From NCBI GenBank assembly GCA_021781425.1, contig JAJXWU010000068.1, positions 1 to 49,508 on the forward strand: a DNA stretch of 49,508 nt. The letters run 5' to 3'. This document shows positions 16,543-25,828 of this stretch, one piece after another. How positions within the stretch are numbered: position 1 is the first letter of the stretch; every line of letters starts with the position of its first letter. This stretch comes from Pseudomonadota bacterium. GTDB lineage: Bacteria; Pseudomonadota; Gammaproteobacteria; Xanthomonadales; Rhodanobacteraceae. A program made the translations under genes and the position numbers. The notes beneath the pieces are model-generated. The model made no database searches, had not been told where the DNA came from, and was given only the letters and a program-made list of their open reading frames with translations.

Positions 16543-18471
16543 ATGCGAAGCATGCCTGCGTTTCGTCCATCGCAAACCGCATGCTCTCCGCCGCGTAGGC
16601 AATGGCCCTTGTTCGCGCTGATTTTCGTTCTCGTCATGCTGGTGCGCATGGTCTATGTGTCATTGTTCGCGGCGTCCATCCCGTTCTGGGATCAGTGGGA
16701 CGAACTGGATTTTCAAGTTCTGCCATGGCTGCAAGGATCATGGCACTACCTACAGTTGTTCCAAGCTCATTTGGAGCACCGCGTCGCAATGACTCGCCTT
16801 ATCACGATGCTGTTGCTCGCCATAAACGAAGGGGTATTTGACAACTTGGTCGAGGCATACGCGAATGCATTCATTTACGCAGGCCTCTGGGTAGCTGTGT
16901 TTGCGCTACTCACTTACGGCGAATACAGCCGATCACGCCGATGGCTACTCCTACTGGCACTCGTCGCTCTTAGCTCGCTGCCATTCGACTGGGAAAACGC
17001 TCTGATCGGATTCCAGAATTGCTTCTATCTGATGGAACTTGCAGCGGTTGCAATCATTGCCGTCGCAACGTATTGCAAACCCATACTTACGACCGTCATT
17101 GGATTGACTTTGTTGGCTGGTGCGGGCTTGTTCACCATGGCGCCTGGTTTACTAGCAGCTCCAGCGGTAATTCTCGTGATGGGTTTTCGCACACGGCGGG
17201 ACGCGCTGCCACAAAAATTCATCGTGCTGGCTTTCATCGCAATGTCGGCTACAACGCTAGCCGGATTGTTGCTTTTGCACTACGCAACTTCGCCTCCAGC
17301 GTACGGCGCAAACGGAGTCTTCGAATTCGCCCGTGCCATGCTTATCGCATTGATGTGGCCACTGCAGCCTTTCAATGCACGTTTCCACCTTTTCTATTTG
17401 CTGTTCGCAATAGTCGTTTGGGCTCCCATTACAATTTGGATGTGGCGCTTTGCTCGAATCGGACGGGCTGAGACTGGTGAGATCTTCGCAGCAGGACTTT
17501 GCGGCTGGGTCTTGCTGGAATTGATGGCTATAGCGTACGCGCGCGGCCATTATATGGTCGAGCTCTCATCTAGATATACGGAAATCCCCGCATTGGGCCT
17601 CACAGCCAATTTCTGGCTCGCGCTGAAACTGACTACACGCCTCGACTCGAGACGACTTTTTGCCGCATCAGTTTCGATTGTCTTTGGCATGGCCTTGGTA
17701 GGTTGGGCATTTTGGTCGCGATTTCCCGCAGATCGTGCAGCGTTGCTGCAACGCAGTCAATTCAGCGGAATCGAGACGGCCAACGTGCGGCTTTATCTGA
17801 CTGGCGCCCCGATGCCAACATTACCAGCCAATTCACTGGAGCTACCGTATCCAAGCGAAGATCGATTGCAACATCTGCTCGACATGCCGCAAATGCGCGC
17901 ATTGTTCCCCCCTGCCCTGCTATTGCCGCCCGAATCCAACAAGCGCGCCCCGCTTTCCGCGCTGGCCGCCGGGACACAGCGATTCTTGCAACATTGGCTT
18001 GCATGGCCCAATGCAAAAATCGCCCCCCCCACCTTGAATGCGCCAGCACGTGCAGTCTCCGGTACATCAAGCGCCTTCAGGGCCTATTCCGGTTCGATCC
18101 CTGATCACCCAGCGAACGCGCAGTGTGCACTTGATCTAATCAACGGCCAGCCAGCAAGAGCAGTGGGGGCGCTAGCTCACGGCGTCGTGGCCTTGTTTCA
18201 AGGCTGGGCGGGCAACGGTCATGGCGAAGCTCTGAAGCAACCGATCCTTGTTCTCAAGTCCCTTCGACAATCGTATGCAGCGCCGCTCACAACCGGTGGT
18301 GAGCGTCTGGATGTGGCGCAGGCGTTGAAAAGCGACGGTATGGCAGAGTCGGGATACAATCAGTCGGCTCTATTGGGTCCCGTCGCTTCGGGGACGTATT
18401 CCTTGCTCGTGATCGAAGCCGCCGATCCGACGACAACATGCAACCTTCACCAAACCTTGACCGTGAAATAG
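16543..18471 (+). CDS. Polytopic membrane protein, candidate GT-C glycosyltransferase
   Basis: A 642-residue protein not assignable to a named family by eye. Residues 20-390 hold about ten hydrophobic segments. Residues 400-642 are mostly soluble and would be periplasmic. The first loop after TM1 contains PFWDQWDELDFQVLPWL (Asp50, Asp53, Glu54), matching the position of the acidic metal- or lipid-phosphate-binding motif of GT-C transferases. EHRVAMTRL and SSRYTEIPALG also recall that class. It abuts the GtrA gene. Base composition looks less GC-rich than neighbouring genes, suggesting a variable or acquired segment. A role transferring the lipid-linked sugar in the periplasm is inferred from topology and context. 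Confidence 0.6.
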   Translation: MRSMPAFRPSQTACSPPRRQWPLFALIFVLVMLVRMVYVSLFAASIPFWDQWDELDFQVLPWLQGSWHYLQLFQAHLEHRVAMTRLITMLLLAINEGVFDNLVEAYANAFIYAGLWVAVFALLTYGEYSRSRRWLLLLALVALSSLPFDWENALIGFQNCFYLMELAAVAIIAVATYCKPILTTVIGLTLLAGAGLFTMAPGLLAAPAVILVMGFRTRRDALPQKFIVLAFIAMSATTLAGLLLLHYATSPPAYGANGVFEFARAMLIALMWPLQPFNARFHLFYLLFAIVVWAPITIWMWRFARIGRAETGEIFAAGLCGWVLLELMAIAYARGHYMVELSSRYTEIPALGLTANFWLALKLTTRLDSRRLFAASVSIVFGMALVGWAFWSRFPADRAALLQRSQFSGIETANVRLYLTGAPMPTLPANSLELPYPSEDRLQHLLDMPQMRALFPPALLLPPESNKRAPLSALAAGTQRFLQHWLAWPNAKIAPPTLNAPARAVSGTSSAFRAYSGSIPDHPANAQCALDLINGQPARAVGALAHGVVALFQGWAGNGHGEALKQPILVLKSLRQSYAAPLTTGGERLDVAQALKSDGMAESGYNQSALLGPVASGTYSLLVIEAADPTTTCNLHQTLTVK

Positions 18472-18693
18472 TCCGAACCGCGTTCCCGAAGAGCCACTCC
18501 GTATCTCCGCTTGCAGCGGGCAATGACTCGCCCTTGCCTCTCAAACTTGCTCATATGCCATTGGCCTGCTGATGATCGGTCGTTAGGACGGCAGCTTCCG
18601 CAACGGATTCGAGTCGGTGCCCGTGAGCTGTCCGTGCGACATTTCCAATCCGGTATCATTGCGTTCGATCTTCACTTCAGCGAAGAACAACCT
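18472..18693. other. Non-coding gap of 222 bp before the sulfotransferase/GT2 gene
   Basis: No convincing gene or strong promoter was seen. The frame of the downstream gene is open through it from TTG 18511, but the encoded residues do not look like a protein domain and the sulfotransferase homology begins only after 18780. A new promoter may lie here because it is the largest gap in the glycan cluster. TATCAT near 18655 is only a weak -10 candidate. Confidence 0.35.
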
Positions 18694-21600
18694 GTGATCG
18701 ACGACAAGCAAGCGACCAATCCATCGGAAGAATCGCACCCCGATTCGGACGCTACTGCCAATCCCAGCGACAGCGGCAAATTCGCTAACGGGATTTTGGT
18801 TCTTGGCATGCACCGCTCCGGCACATCGGCCGTCGCCGGTGTATTGCGGTTGCTGGGTGTCTATGTCGGCATCGCCGACGAATTGCTGTTGCCGCACGAA
18901 CTCGACAATCCGACCGGTTACTGGGAGCGTACCGAACTCGTGGTAGAACACGATCGGTTTCTGGGGTTAGTAGGACACTCGTGGAACCGCATCGCCGGCT
19001 ACGATGCAACAAGGCTCGATGCCAGCCTGTGTGCGTCTTTTCAGGATCGCCTGCGCGAAGTCATCCGAAAGATTCGGGTGCAGAACGGTCCGTGGCTGGT
19101 GAAAGATCCGCGGCTGAGCTTGTTGTTGCCGCAATGGCTGCCATTGCTGGATCACCCCACCTGCGTTGTGGTCGTGCGCGATCCTCGCGAAATCATCCGT
19201 TCCCTGCGCGACACCCATCGAGGAGTTTTGCCAAGTCCGTTCTTGCTCGCTCTCTGGGAAAAATACATGCGTACGCTGCTCGACAATCTGTCGGACCGGC
19301 GTGCGCTCTTCGTGGCGTACGCAGATCTGATGGACGATCCGCCGGCGCAATGCGATCGCCTGCTGCGCGGGCTGCGCGAACTCGGGATCGACGGCCTGCA
19401 CGCAGTCGATCCAGCCGACTTGTCGGATTTTCTCGACCCCGGATTGCGCCGCAGTGAACCTTTGCCGCATCTGCGCTTGGCGCCGGCGCAGCAGTCGTTG
19501 CACGACTGGCTGCGTGAACAAAGCCGCGCGCCGAGTGCCGTTGCGGTGTCCGGATTTCCGCAAGCCGTGGCGCCGGACGATTTGCTGACCGAGTTCGAGG
19601 CCGCGTTTGCGGGACGGATCGAGCAAGGCCGCATGGAGGCGGCCGAGACGCTCAGATCCCTGCAGGCCGAACTCGACTCGATGCGCCATGCGCGCAACGT
19701 AGCGGCAGCTCGGGTCGACCAGACAGAGGCACGCGTACAGGCGCTCGCGGACGAACTCTCCGCCGCCCGGACCGATCGCGATCGAACCGCATCCCTGCTC
19801 ACGCGCGCCGAAGATCAAATCGCAGTCGCTGTTGAACGTGTGCAAACGCTTGGTGTGGAACTTGACGAATCCCGCCGCTTGCACGACGTGGCGCAAAGGG
19901 AACTCGCCACGGTGCGCCACCAGCGCAACATCGCGGCCACGAGACAACGGCAAGCTGAGCTCCAATCAGCGGAATGGCGCGCTGGATTCTATGCGGTGCG
20001 CACATCATGGTCGTGGCGGCTTACAGCCCCATTGCGCTGGATCGGCGCCCATTGCGTTCCACGGATATCCGGTGCGTTCGAGCAGAAGCTGCACATGGCT
20101 TGGTACGCTGTTCCCGGACTGAGCATCGCCCGCAAGCGCGCAGTTATCCTGTGGCTGCACCGTCACGTCCCCTGCATCACCGGCAAGACCCTGTCCTATC
20201 GGTTGACTCGTCAGGCGCAGCGGCTGCAGACGCTGCGCGATGACCTGTGTGCCGGATTGGAACCGCGCATGGATGCGGGACGCGCCGCACAGCTCGTCGC
20301 CGCGATGGCGACAAGGCCACGCATCTCCCTCATCATGCCGGTGTATGACGTCAAGCCATGCTGGCTGGTCGCCGCGGTCGAATCGGTTCGAGACCAGTTC
20401 TACCCGGATTGGGAGCTTTGCATCGTCGACGACGGTAGTACGGATGTGGCCACTCGGCAGGCGCTGAGCGACTTGACGTGCGACAGTGACGTGCGCATAA
20501 AAATCCAGCGCCTGCCCCGGAACACAGGCATCGCCACCGCATCGAATGCGGCGATCGCGCTGGCAACCGGCGATTACATCGGCTTGCTCGATAACGACGA
20601 TGAACTGACGCGCGACGCGTTGTTGGAAACGGCGCTGGCAATCAACGCGAATAGTCCTGATATTGTTTATTCGGACGAAGACAAGCTCGAAACGGATGGC
20701 ACGCTAGTAGAACCGCACTTCAAACCCGATTTTTCGCCCGAGTACTTCTTCTCGGTCAACTATTTGTGTCACTTCACCGTGATCCGCGGAGAATTGCTGC
20801 GGAAGATTGGCGGATTCCGCAATGGTTTCGACGGTGCACAGGATTTCGACCTCCTGCTTCGCGCCACGGAAAACGGCGAGCGCGTCGTCCACATTCCGAA
20901 GGTGCTGTACCACTGGCGCAAGTCGGAAACGTCGACCGCAAGCAGCAGCGCGGCCAAACCTGCGGCCTCCGCAGCGGGGCTGCGGGCGCTCGCCGAATCG
21001 CTCAGCAGGCGCGGCATCGACGCCACGGCCGAACACGGGCCTTATCCGACCACATACCGCGTGCGCCGCGCGATCGCCGGGCAGCCACTGGTCAGCATCC
21101 TTCTCCCATTCCGCGACAAGCCGAATTTGCTGGCTACGTGCGTGAAGTCAATCCTGGACAAGACCGATTATCCGCGGTTCGAGATTCTGGGTATCGACAA
21201 TGGGAGCATCGAGCCAGCCACGCATGTCCTGATGCATGAATTGGCGGCGATGGACGCGCGCGTGAGATTCATCCGGCACGATGTACCGTTCAATTTTTCC
21301 GCAATCAACAATTTCGCCGCCCGCCAGGCGCAAGGTGAGCATCTGCTGTTTCTTAACAACGATACCGAAGTCATCAGCCCGTGCTGGATGCGAGCGATGC
21401 TTGAACATTCGCAGCGTCCGGAAGTTGGTGTGGTCGGTGCCAAGCTGCTGTATCCGGACGATCGCATCCAGCACGGCGGCGTCATCATCGGAATTGGCGG
21501 CGTGGCGGGTCATGCGCACTTGCTGCAACCGGGCGATCACCCGGGTTATTTTGCGCGCGCCCAACTGCCGCAGGAACTGAGCGCAGTAACCTTTGCCTGC

Positions 21601-21939
21601 GCGATGAGCCGACGTTCCACCTTCGCGATTCTCGGCGGGTTGAACGAAACCGACCTGACCATTGCATTCAACGACATCGATTATTGTCTGCGCGCGCGCG
21701 AGGTCGGACTGCTGATCCTCTATACACCGTACGCCGTGCTTTACCACCACGAATCGCGCACGCGTGGCTACGAAGACAATCCCGAAAAGCAGTCGCGGTT
21801 CGCGCGCGAAACGGCCTACATGCAACAACGTCATGCCGGGATCCTGCAACGCGGGGATCCCTACTACAATCCAAACCTGCGTCTGGATACGCACGATTTC
21901 AGTCCGTACCCCAGCCATAGCGACGCGCTATCGCGCTGA
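18694..21939 (+). CDS. Sulfotransferase-coiled-coil-tandem GT2 glycosyltransferase fusion
   Basis: A roughly 1081-residue multidomain protein. Residues 30-280 resemble a PAPS sulfotransferase, with the phosphosulfate-loop motif GILVLGMHRSGTSAVAGVL and VVVVRDPREIIRSLRDT. Residues about 300-430 are Glu/Arg/Ala-rich and likely coiled coil. Then SWSWRLTAPLRWIG precedes a first GT2 domain (RISLIMPVYDV at about 540, LLDNDDELT at about 630). A second GT2 domain follows (PLVSILLPFRDK at about 797, FLNNDTEVI at about 887, with QHGGVIIGIGGVAGH). It would both sulfate and extend a surface glycan. The start is uncertain: GTG 18694 is chosen because upstream residues are not domain-like; ATG 18523 and TTG 18511 are in frame. 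Confidence 0.8.
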   Translation: MIDDKQATNPSEESHPDSDATANPSDSGKFANGILVLGMHRSGTSAVAGVLRLLGVYVGIADELLLPHELDNPTGYWERTELVVEHDRFLGLVGHSWNRIAGYDATRLDASLCASFQDRLREVIRKIRVQNGPWLVKDPRLSLLLPQWLPLLDHPTCVVVVRDPREIIRSLRDTHRGVLPSPFLLALWEKYMRTLLDNLSDRRALFVAYADLMDDPPAQCDRLLRGLRELGIDGLHAVDPADLSDFLDPGLRRSEPLPHLRLAPAQQSLHDWLREQSRAPSAVAVSGFPQAVAPDDLLTEFEAAFAGRIEQGRMEAAETLRSLQAELDSMRHARNVAAARVDQTEARVQALADELSAARTDRDRTASLLTRAEDQIAVAVERVQTLGVELDESRRLHDVAQRELATVRHQRNIAATRQRQAELQSAEWRAGFYAVRTSWSWRLTAPLRWIGAHCVPRISGAFEQKLHMAWYAVPGLSIARKRAVILWLHRHVPCITGKTLSYRLTRQAQRLQTLRDDLCAGLEPRMDAGRAAQLVAAMATRPRISLIMPVYDVKPCWLVAAVESVRDQFYPDWELCIVDDGSTDVATRQALSDLTCDSDVRIKIQRLPRNTGIATASNAAIALATGDYIGLLDNDDELTRDALLETALAINANSPDIVYSDEDKLETDGTLVEPHFKPDFSPEYFFSVNYLCHFTVIRGELLRKIGGFRNGFDGAQDFDLLLRATENGERVVHIPKVLYHWRKSETSTASSSAAKPAASAAGLRALAESLSRRGIDATAEHGPYPTTYRVRRAIAGQPLVSILLPFRDKPNLLATCVKSILDKTDYPRFEILGIDNGSIEPATHVLMHELAAMDARVRFIRHDVPFNFSAINNFAARQAQGEHLLFLNNDTEVISPCWMRAMLEHSQRPEVGVVGAKLLYPDDRIQHGGVIIGIGGVAGHAHLLQPGDHPGYFARAQLPQELSAVTFACAMSRRSTFAILGGLNETDLTIAFNDIDYCLRAREVGLLILYTPYAVLYHHESRTRGYEDNPEKQSRFARETAYMQQRHAGILQRGDPYYNPNLRLDTHDFSPYPSHSDALSR

Positions 21940-21954
21940 TCCACCCCCGACACG

Positions 21955-22968
21955 ATGCTCGCCTTGCTGATTCTGAATCACGGTACGGCTACTGCCACCG
22001 TGCGCTGCCTTGCAGCCCTGTTGGAGGAAATTCCGACCGGCACCCGCATCTTCGCCATGGACAACGGCTCCCCCGGAGACGACGCGAAGCGGCTTGCGGA
22101 TTTTGCTGCGCAACATCCGGATCGAATCCGCTTCAGCGCCTGCCTGCAAAATCTTGGCTTCGCCGGCGGCATGAACCGACTGATCGGCGATGCACTGGCC
22201 GATCCGGCAGTCGATCAAATCCTGCTGCTCAACAGCGATACGCTGCCACAACCCGGTTTCATCGCGGCGATGCAGGCGAAGCTCGATCCGCAATCGCGCG
22301 CGGACATGGTCGCGGCACGCATGCTCGATGCAAGCAGCGGCGAAGTGGACAGCCTCGGTATCGCGCTTTACCGCGCTACGCTGGCTTCCAACCGCAAGCG
22401 CGAGGAGGAAATCCTGCTCGGACCCTCGGGCGGCTGCGCGTTGCTGACGCGGCGGCTGCTGGAGGATTTGCATGCCAGCCACGGCGAATGGTTCGACGAG
22501 GAATTCTTCTGCTATGCCGAGGACACCGATCTGGCTCTGCGCGCGCGCTGGCTGGGTTATCGCGCGGCGTATGCGCCCGACGCAGTAGTGCATCACGCCA
22601 GGTCGCTGTCTTCCGGCGGTCCGGAAAACGATTTTGTGCTGTATCACGGCATCCGCAATTCGCTGTGGTGGCTGGTCAAGGACGCGCCCGCGGGCTGGCT
22701 GCTGCGCTCATTGCCGCGTTTCATTGCGCTGCATGGCGGGATCGTGCTGCGCCATCTGCGTCGCGGCCGTGTGCGGGTACTGTGGCGTCTGTATCGCGAT
22801 GCGATCCGCGGCATTCCGGCGATGCGGCGCAAACGCGCGATCATCGGCCAGACTCGCCGCGTTGCTGCGGCGGAATTCGCAAGCTGGGTGGACCCGCACT
22901 TCTACGAACGCGGCTACGTGCGCCGTGCGTGGCGCGAATTGTGGCGACCGAAGTCGGAGAAAACCTGA
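21955..22968 (+). CDS. Family 2 glycosyltransferase
   Basis: A 337-residue GT-A fold glycosyltransferase, cytoplasmic with possible membrane contact. It begins LALLILNHGTATATVRCL. It has FAMDNGSPGDD, NLGFAGGMNRLIGDAL and the divalent-metal motif ILLLNSDTLPQPGF. The acceptor-side region is FFCYAEDTDLALRARWLGY followed by AVVHHARSLSS, the pattern of rhamnosyltransferase-like GT2 enzymes. It lies 15 bases after the sulfotransferase/GT2 gene and ends the cluster, just before a REP element. Sugar specificity is not predictable. Codon use looks like the surrounding core genome. Confidence 0.88.
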   Translation: MLALLILNHGTATATVRCLAALLEEIPTGTRIFAMDNGSPGDDAKRLADFAAQHPDRIRFSACLQNLGFAGGMNRLIGDALADPAVDQILLLNSDTLPQPGFIAAMQAKLDPQSRADMVAARMLDASSGEVDSLGIALYRATLASNRKREEEILLGPSGGCALLTRRLLEDLHASHGEWFDEEFFCYAEDTDLALRARWLGYRAAYAPDAVVHHARSLSSGGPENDFVLYHGIRNSLWWLVKDAPAGWLLRSLPRFIALHGGIVLRHLRRGRVRVLWRLYRDAIRGIPAMRRKRAIIGQTRRVAAAEFASWVDPHFYERGYVRRAWRELWRPKSEKT

Positions 22969-22969
22969 A

Positions 22970-23023
22970 CCACCCTCACCCGGCACGTTGCGCGCGCCGG
23001 GCTCTCCCGCCAGCGGGAGAGGC
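22970..23023. repeat. REP-type palindromic element (copy A)
   Basis: A CACCCTCACCC head is followed by an inner GC hairpin (GGCACGTTGCGCGCGCC) and the palindrome CTCTCCCGCCAGCGGGAGAG. It has the same architecture as the copy at 39135-39189 in opposite orientation. It lies between convergent genes, a usual place for REP elements, and can act as a transcription end or RNA stabiliser for either side. Confidence 0.85.
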
Positions 23024-23032
23024 GACAACCTT

Positions 23033-24196
23033 TCAGGCCAGCGCCAGAGCCAGTTCAGCGCGCAAGTCGGCGACATCCTCCACACCGACGGACAACCGAA
23101 TCAACCCATCGCTGATGCCCAAGCGCTTACGGTTGGCGGGCGGCACCGAGGCGTGGGTCATGATCGCGGGATGCTCGATCAGGCTTTCCACGCCGCCGAG
23201 CGATTCGGCGAGCGCGAACAGTTGGCAGCGTTCCAGGGTCTTGCGTGCGCGGCGCAAGCCGCCTTTCACTACGATCGTGATGATGCCGCCCGGGCCGTCC
23301 ATCTGACGCCGGGCAAGCGCGTGTTGTGGGTGCGACTTGAGGCCGGGGTAAATCACGCGCTCGATCGCCGGATGCTTTTCCAGCCACTGCGCCAAATCCT
23401 GCGCGTTCGCGCAATGCGCGCGCATGCGCAAGTGCAGCGTCTTCAGGCCGCGCATGGCAAGAAAAGCGTCGAACGGCCCGCCCACGGCGCCGACGGAGTT
23501 CTGCAGGAATCCGATCTTCTCGACAAGCTCCGCATCGTCGCCGGCGACGACCACGCCACCGACCATGTCGGAATGTCCATTCAGATACTTGGTCGCCGAG
23601 TGCAGCACCAGATGCGCGCCATGTTCCAGCGGACGCTGCAGCATCGGCGAGCAGAAGGTGTTGTCGACAACGAGGATCAGACCGTGCTTGCGCGCGAATG
23701 CACCGACCTTGGCAAGATCCACCAGCTTGAGCATCGGATTGGTCGGCGTCTCGGCCCAGATCATGCGCGTGTTGGGCTTGAGCGCGGCCTTCAGCGCTGC
23801 GGCGTCGTTAAGGTCGATGAAACTGAAATCCAGACCCGCGCTGCGCCGGCGCACACGCTCGAAAAGCCGATACGTGCCGCCGTACAAATCGTCCATGGCG
23901 ACGACGTGGCTACCGGAATCGAGCAGGTCAAGCACCGTTGCCGCCGCGGCCAAACCCGAGGCGAAGGCGTAGCCAGCGCGGCCACCTTCCAGATCCGCGA
24001 CGCAGCGCTCGTAGGCCATGCGCGTGGGATTCTGTGTGCGCGAGTATTCATAACCCTTGTGCACGCCGGGACTGGATTGCACGTAAGTCGACGTCGCGTA
24101 GATCGGCGTCATGATCGCGCCGGTGGACGGATCGGGACTTTGCCCGGCATGGATCGCGCGGGTTCCGAGACCCAAGGTTTTTTCGTTCTTTGCCAT
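23033..24196 (-). CDS. Cystathionine gamma-lyase/synthase family PLP enzyme
   Basis: A 387-residue Cys/Met-metabolism PLP enzyme. It shows [50 protein letters not shown], and [14 protein letters not shown]. The PLP lysine is Lys203 in [17 protein letters not shown]. The family covers cystathionine gamma-synthase, gamma-lyase and beta-lyase. Its gene abuts cystathionine beta-synthase (TAA then ATG with no gap). That favours gamma-lyase in reverse transsulfuration: cystathionine to cysteine, 2-oxobutyrate and ammonia. The gamma-synthase reaction remains possible because sequence alone separates these poorly. Confidence 0.88.
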   Translation of the reverse strand: MAKNEKTLGLGTRAIHAGQSPDPSTGAIMTPIYATSTYVQSSPGVHKGYEYSRTQNPTRMAYERCVADLEGGRAGYAFASGLAAAATVLDLLDSGSHVVAMDDLYGGTYRLFERVRRRSAGLDFSFIDLNDAAALKAALKPNTRMIWAETPTNPMLKLVDLAKVGAFARKHGLILVVDNTFCSPMLQRPLEHGAHLVLHSATKYLNGHSDMVGGVVVAGDDAELVEKIGFLQNSVGAVGGPFDAFLAMRGLKTLHLRMRAHCANAQDLAQWLEKHPAIERVIYPGLKSHPQHALARRQMDGPGGIITIVVKGGLRRARKTLERCQLFALAESLGGVESLIEHPAIMTHASVPPANRKRLGISDGLIRLSVGVEDVADLRAELALALA

Positions 24197-25567
24197 TTAC
24201 TGCACTCGCCTGCGTAGATAATTCAGTAGGTCGATACGCGTGATCAGCCCGAGGAACTTTTCGCCGTCCATCACGATGGCGACACGGCCGGCCTCGAAGA
24301 TTTTCAGCAGCGATTTGATCGGCGATTTCACGTCGAGCATCTGCAGGCGACTGACCATCGCGGTCGACACCGGATCGCGGAACTTTGCCTCGTCGCCATA
24401 GACGTGCAGCAACACGTCGGACTCATCGACAATGCCGACAATCTTGTCTCCGTCCATGACGGGAAGTTGCGATACGTCGTACAGTTTCATGCGCTGATAG
24501 GCGGTAGTCAGCGGCTCGGCCGGCCCGACCACAACGGTGTCGCGTTGCGAATACGGGCGCAGAATCAGGTCGCGCAGATCGCCGTAATGCTCGCGCTCGA
24601 TGAAACCGTTGTCGAGCATCCAGTAATCGTTGTACATCTTCGACAGATACTTGTTGCCGGTGTCGCAGACCAGCACCAGCACGCGCTTGCGCGCTTTCTG
24701 CTCGCGGCAGTATTTCAGCGCCGCTGCGAGCAGGGTGCCGGTGGACGAGCCGCCGAGGATGCCTTCCTTCGCGAGCAACTCGCGGCCGGCGAGGAAACTT
24801 TCCTTGTCGCTGATCGCGTACGCTTTCTTCACACGCGTGAAATCGGAAATCGTCGGCAGGAAATCCTCGCCGATGCCCTCGACCATCCAGCTCGCGGACT
24901 TCGTCGACAGCGTGCCTTCGTTGATGTACTGGGCGAGGATCGAGCCGACCGGATCGGCGAGGATCAATTCCACGTTTGGCGCGGCCTTGGCGAAATGCCG
25001 CGACAGCCCGGTCATGGTGCCGGACGAGCCGCAACCGAAGACGATCGCGTCGAGCCTACCGTCCATTTGCGCCAGGATTTCCGGACCGGTGCCCTGCTCG
25101 TGCGCGCGCGGGTTGTCGGGATTGCCGAACTGGTTGATGAAATACGCGTCGGGCGTCTCGCGCGCCAAGCGTTCGGCCATGTCCTGATAATACTGCGGAT
25201 GGCCCTTGGCCACGTCCGAGCGCGTGAGCACGACTTCCGCGCCCATCGCCTTGAGATTGAAGATCTTCTCCCGGCTCATCTTGTCCGGCACGATCAGGAT
25301 GAGGCGATAACCCTTCTGTTGCGCAACCAGCGCCAGGCCTATGCCGGTATTGCCGGCCGTGCCTTCGACCAGCGTATCGCCGGGCTTAATCCTGCCGGCG
25401 CGCTCGGCCGATTCGATCATGGAAAGGCCGATGCGGTCCTTGATCGAGCCGCCGGGATTGGCGCTTTCCAGCTTGAGGAAGAGCTCGCAGACGCCCGCAT
25501 CGAGGCGCTGCGCCTTGACGATCGGCGTGGAGCCGATCAGTTCGAGCACGCTGTTGTGAATGGTCAT
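24197..25567 (-). CDS. cbs: Cystathionine beta-synthase with C-terminal CBS domains
   Basis: A 456-residue enzyme joining homocysteine and serine to cystathionine. The PLP fold is at residues 1-310: LELIGSTPIVKAQRL, the Schiff-base lysine Lys43 in ANPGGSIKDRIGLSM, EGTAGNTGIGLAL and the phosphate loop FGCGSSGTMTGLSRHF. Residues 335-456 hold two CBS motifs (LTTAYQRMKLYDVSQLPVMD and SLLKIFEAGRVAIVMDGEKF), a regulatory module. There is no N-terminal heme domain, as expected for bacteria. It is upstream of and abutting the gamma-lyase gene, forming a reverse transsulfuration operon. It could also be annotated as a cysteine synthase-like protein, but the CBS tail argues for beta-synthase. Confidence 0.92.
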   Translation of the reverse strand: MTIHNSVLELIGSTPIVKAQRLDAGVCELFLKLESANPGGSIKDRIGLSMIESAERAGRIKPGDTLVEGTAGNTGIGLALVAQQKGYRLILIVPDKMSREKIFNLKAMGAEVVLTRSDVAKGHPQYYQDMAERLARETPDAYFINQFGNPDNPRAHEQGTGPEILAQMDGRLDAIVFGCGSSGTMTGLSRHFAKAAPNVELILADPVGSILAQYINEGTLSTKSASWMVEGIGEDFLPTISDFTRVKKAYAISDKESFLAGRELLAKEGILGGSSTGTLLAAALKYCREQKARKRVLVLVCDTGNKYLSKMYNDYWMLDNGFIEREHYGDLRDLILRPYSQRDTVVVGPAEPLTTAYQRMKLYDVSQLPVMDGDKIVGIVDESDVLLHVYGDEAKFRDPVSTAMVSRLQMLDVKSPIKSLLKIFEAGRVAIVMDGEKFLGLITRIDLLNYLRRRVQ

Positions 25568-25708
25568 GGGTTTCCGGCGTTCGGGCCGGTCGACCCGATC
25601 AGGCAGTCACAGGAATATCGCGCCCGTGGCGCGGATCGGGGAATGATAACGCATGCGATGTGGCCGGCGGCGCCCGCGCGTTTACGTGGGCGTCAATCAG
25701 GATCCGTT

Positions 25709-25828
25709 GAACCATTGCGAGCGAAGGCGGATTGCGGGCCGCCGGAGCGCAGGAACCGGAGTTTACTTGGATGTAAATGAGGATTCCGAGCACCGCCGGA
25801 CCGCAAGCCCGCCGAGCGCAGCAGGTTC
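25709..25828. repeat. 120-bp imperfect palindromic element
   Basis: The two halves are long imperfect inverted repeats centred near 25769. The left arm starts GAACCATTGCGAGCGAAGG and the right arm ends CCGAGCGCAGCAGGTTC. The tip has TTTAC and GTAAA flanking TTGGAT. The element spans the gap between cbs (start 25567) and the DUF465 gene, and its right end touches that gene's stop codon (25827-25829). It would fold into one long hairpin in RNA. A short deletion derivative lies at 26370-26408. It looks like a MITE- or REP-like mobile palindrome; no transposase is present in the window. Confidence 0.7.

Noticed and set aside
18511-18693. N-terminal extension of the sulfotransferase/GT2 protein
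   Set aside because: The frame is open back to TTG 18511, but the residues do not resemble a domain or a signal peptide, and no good ribosome site was found. GTG 18694 was used, with the start flagged as uncertain.
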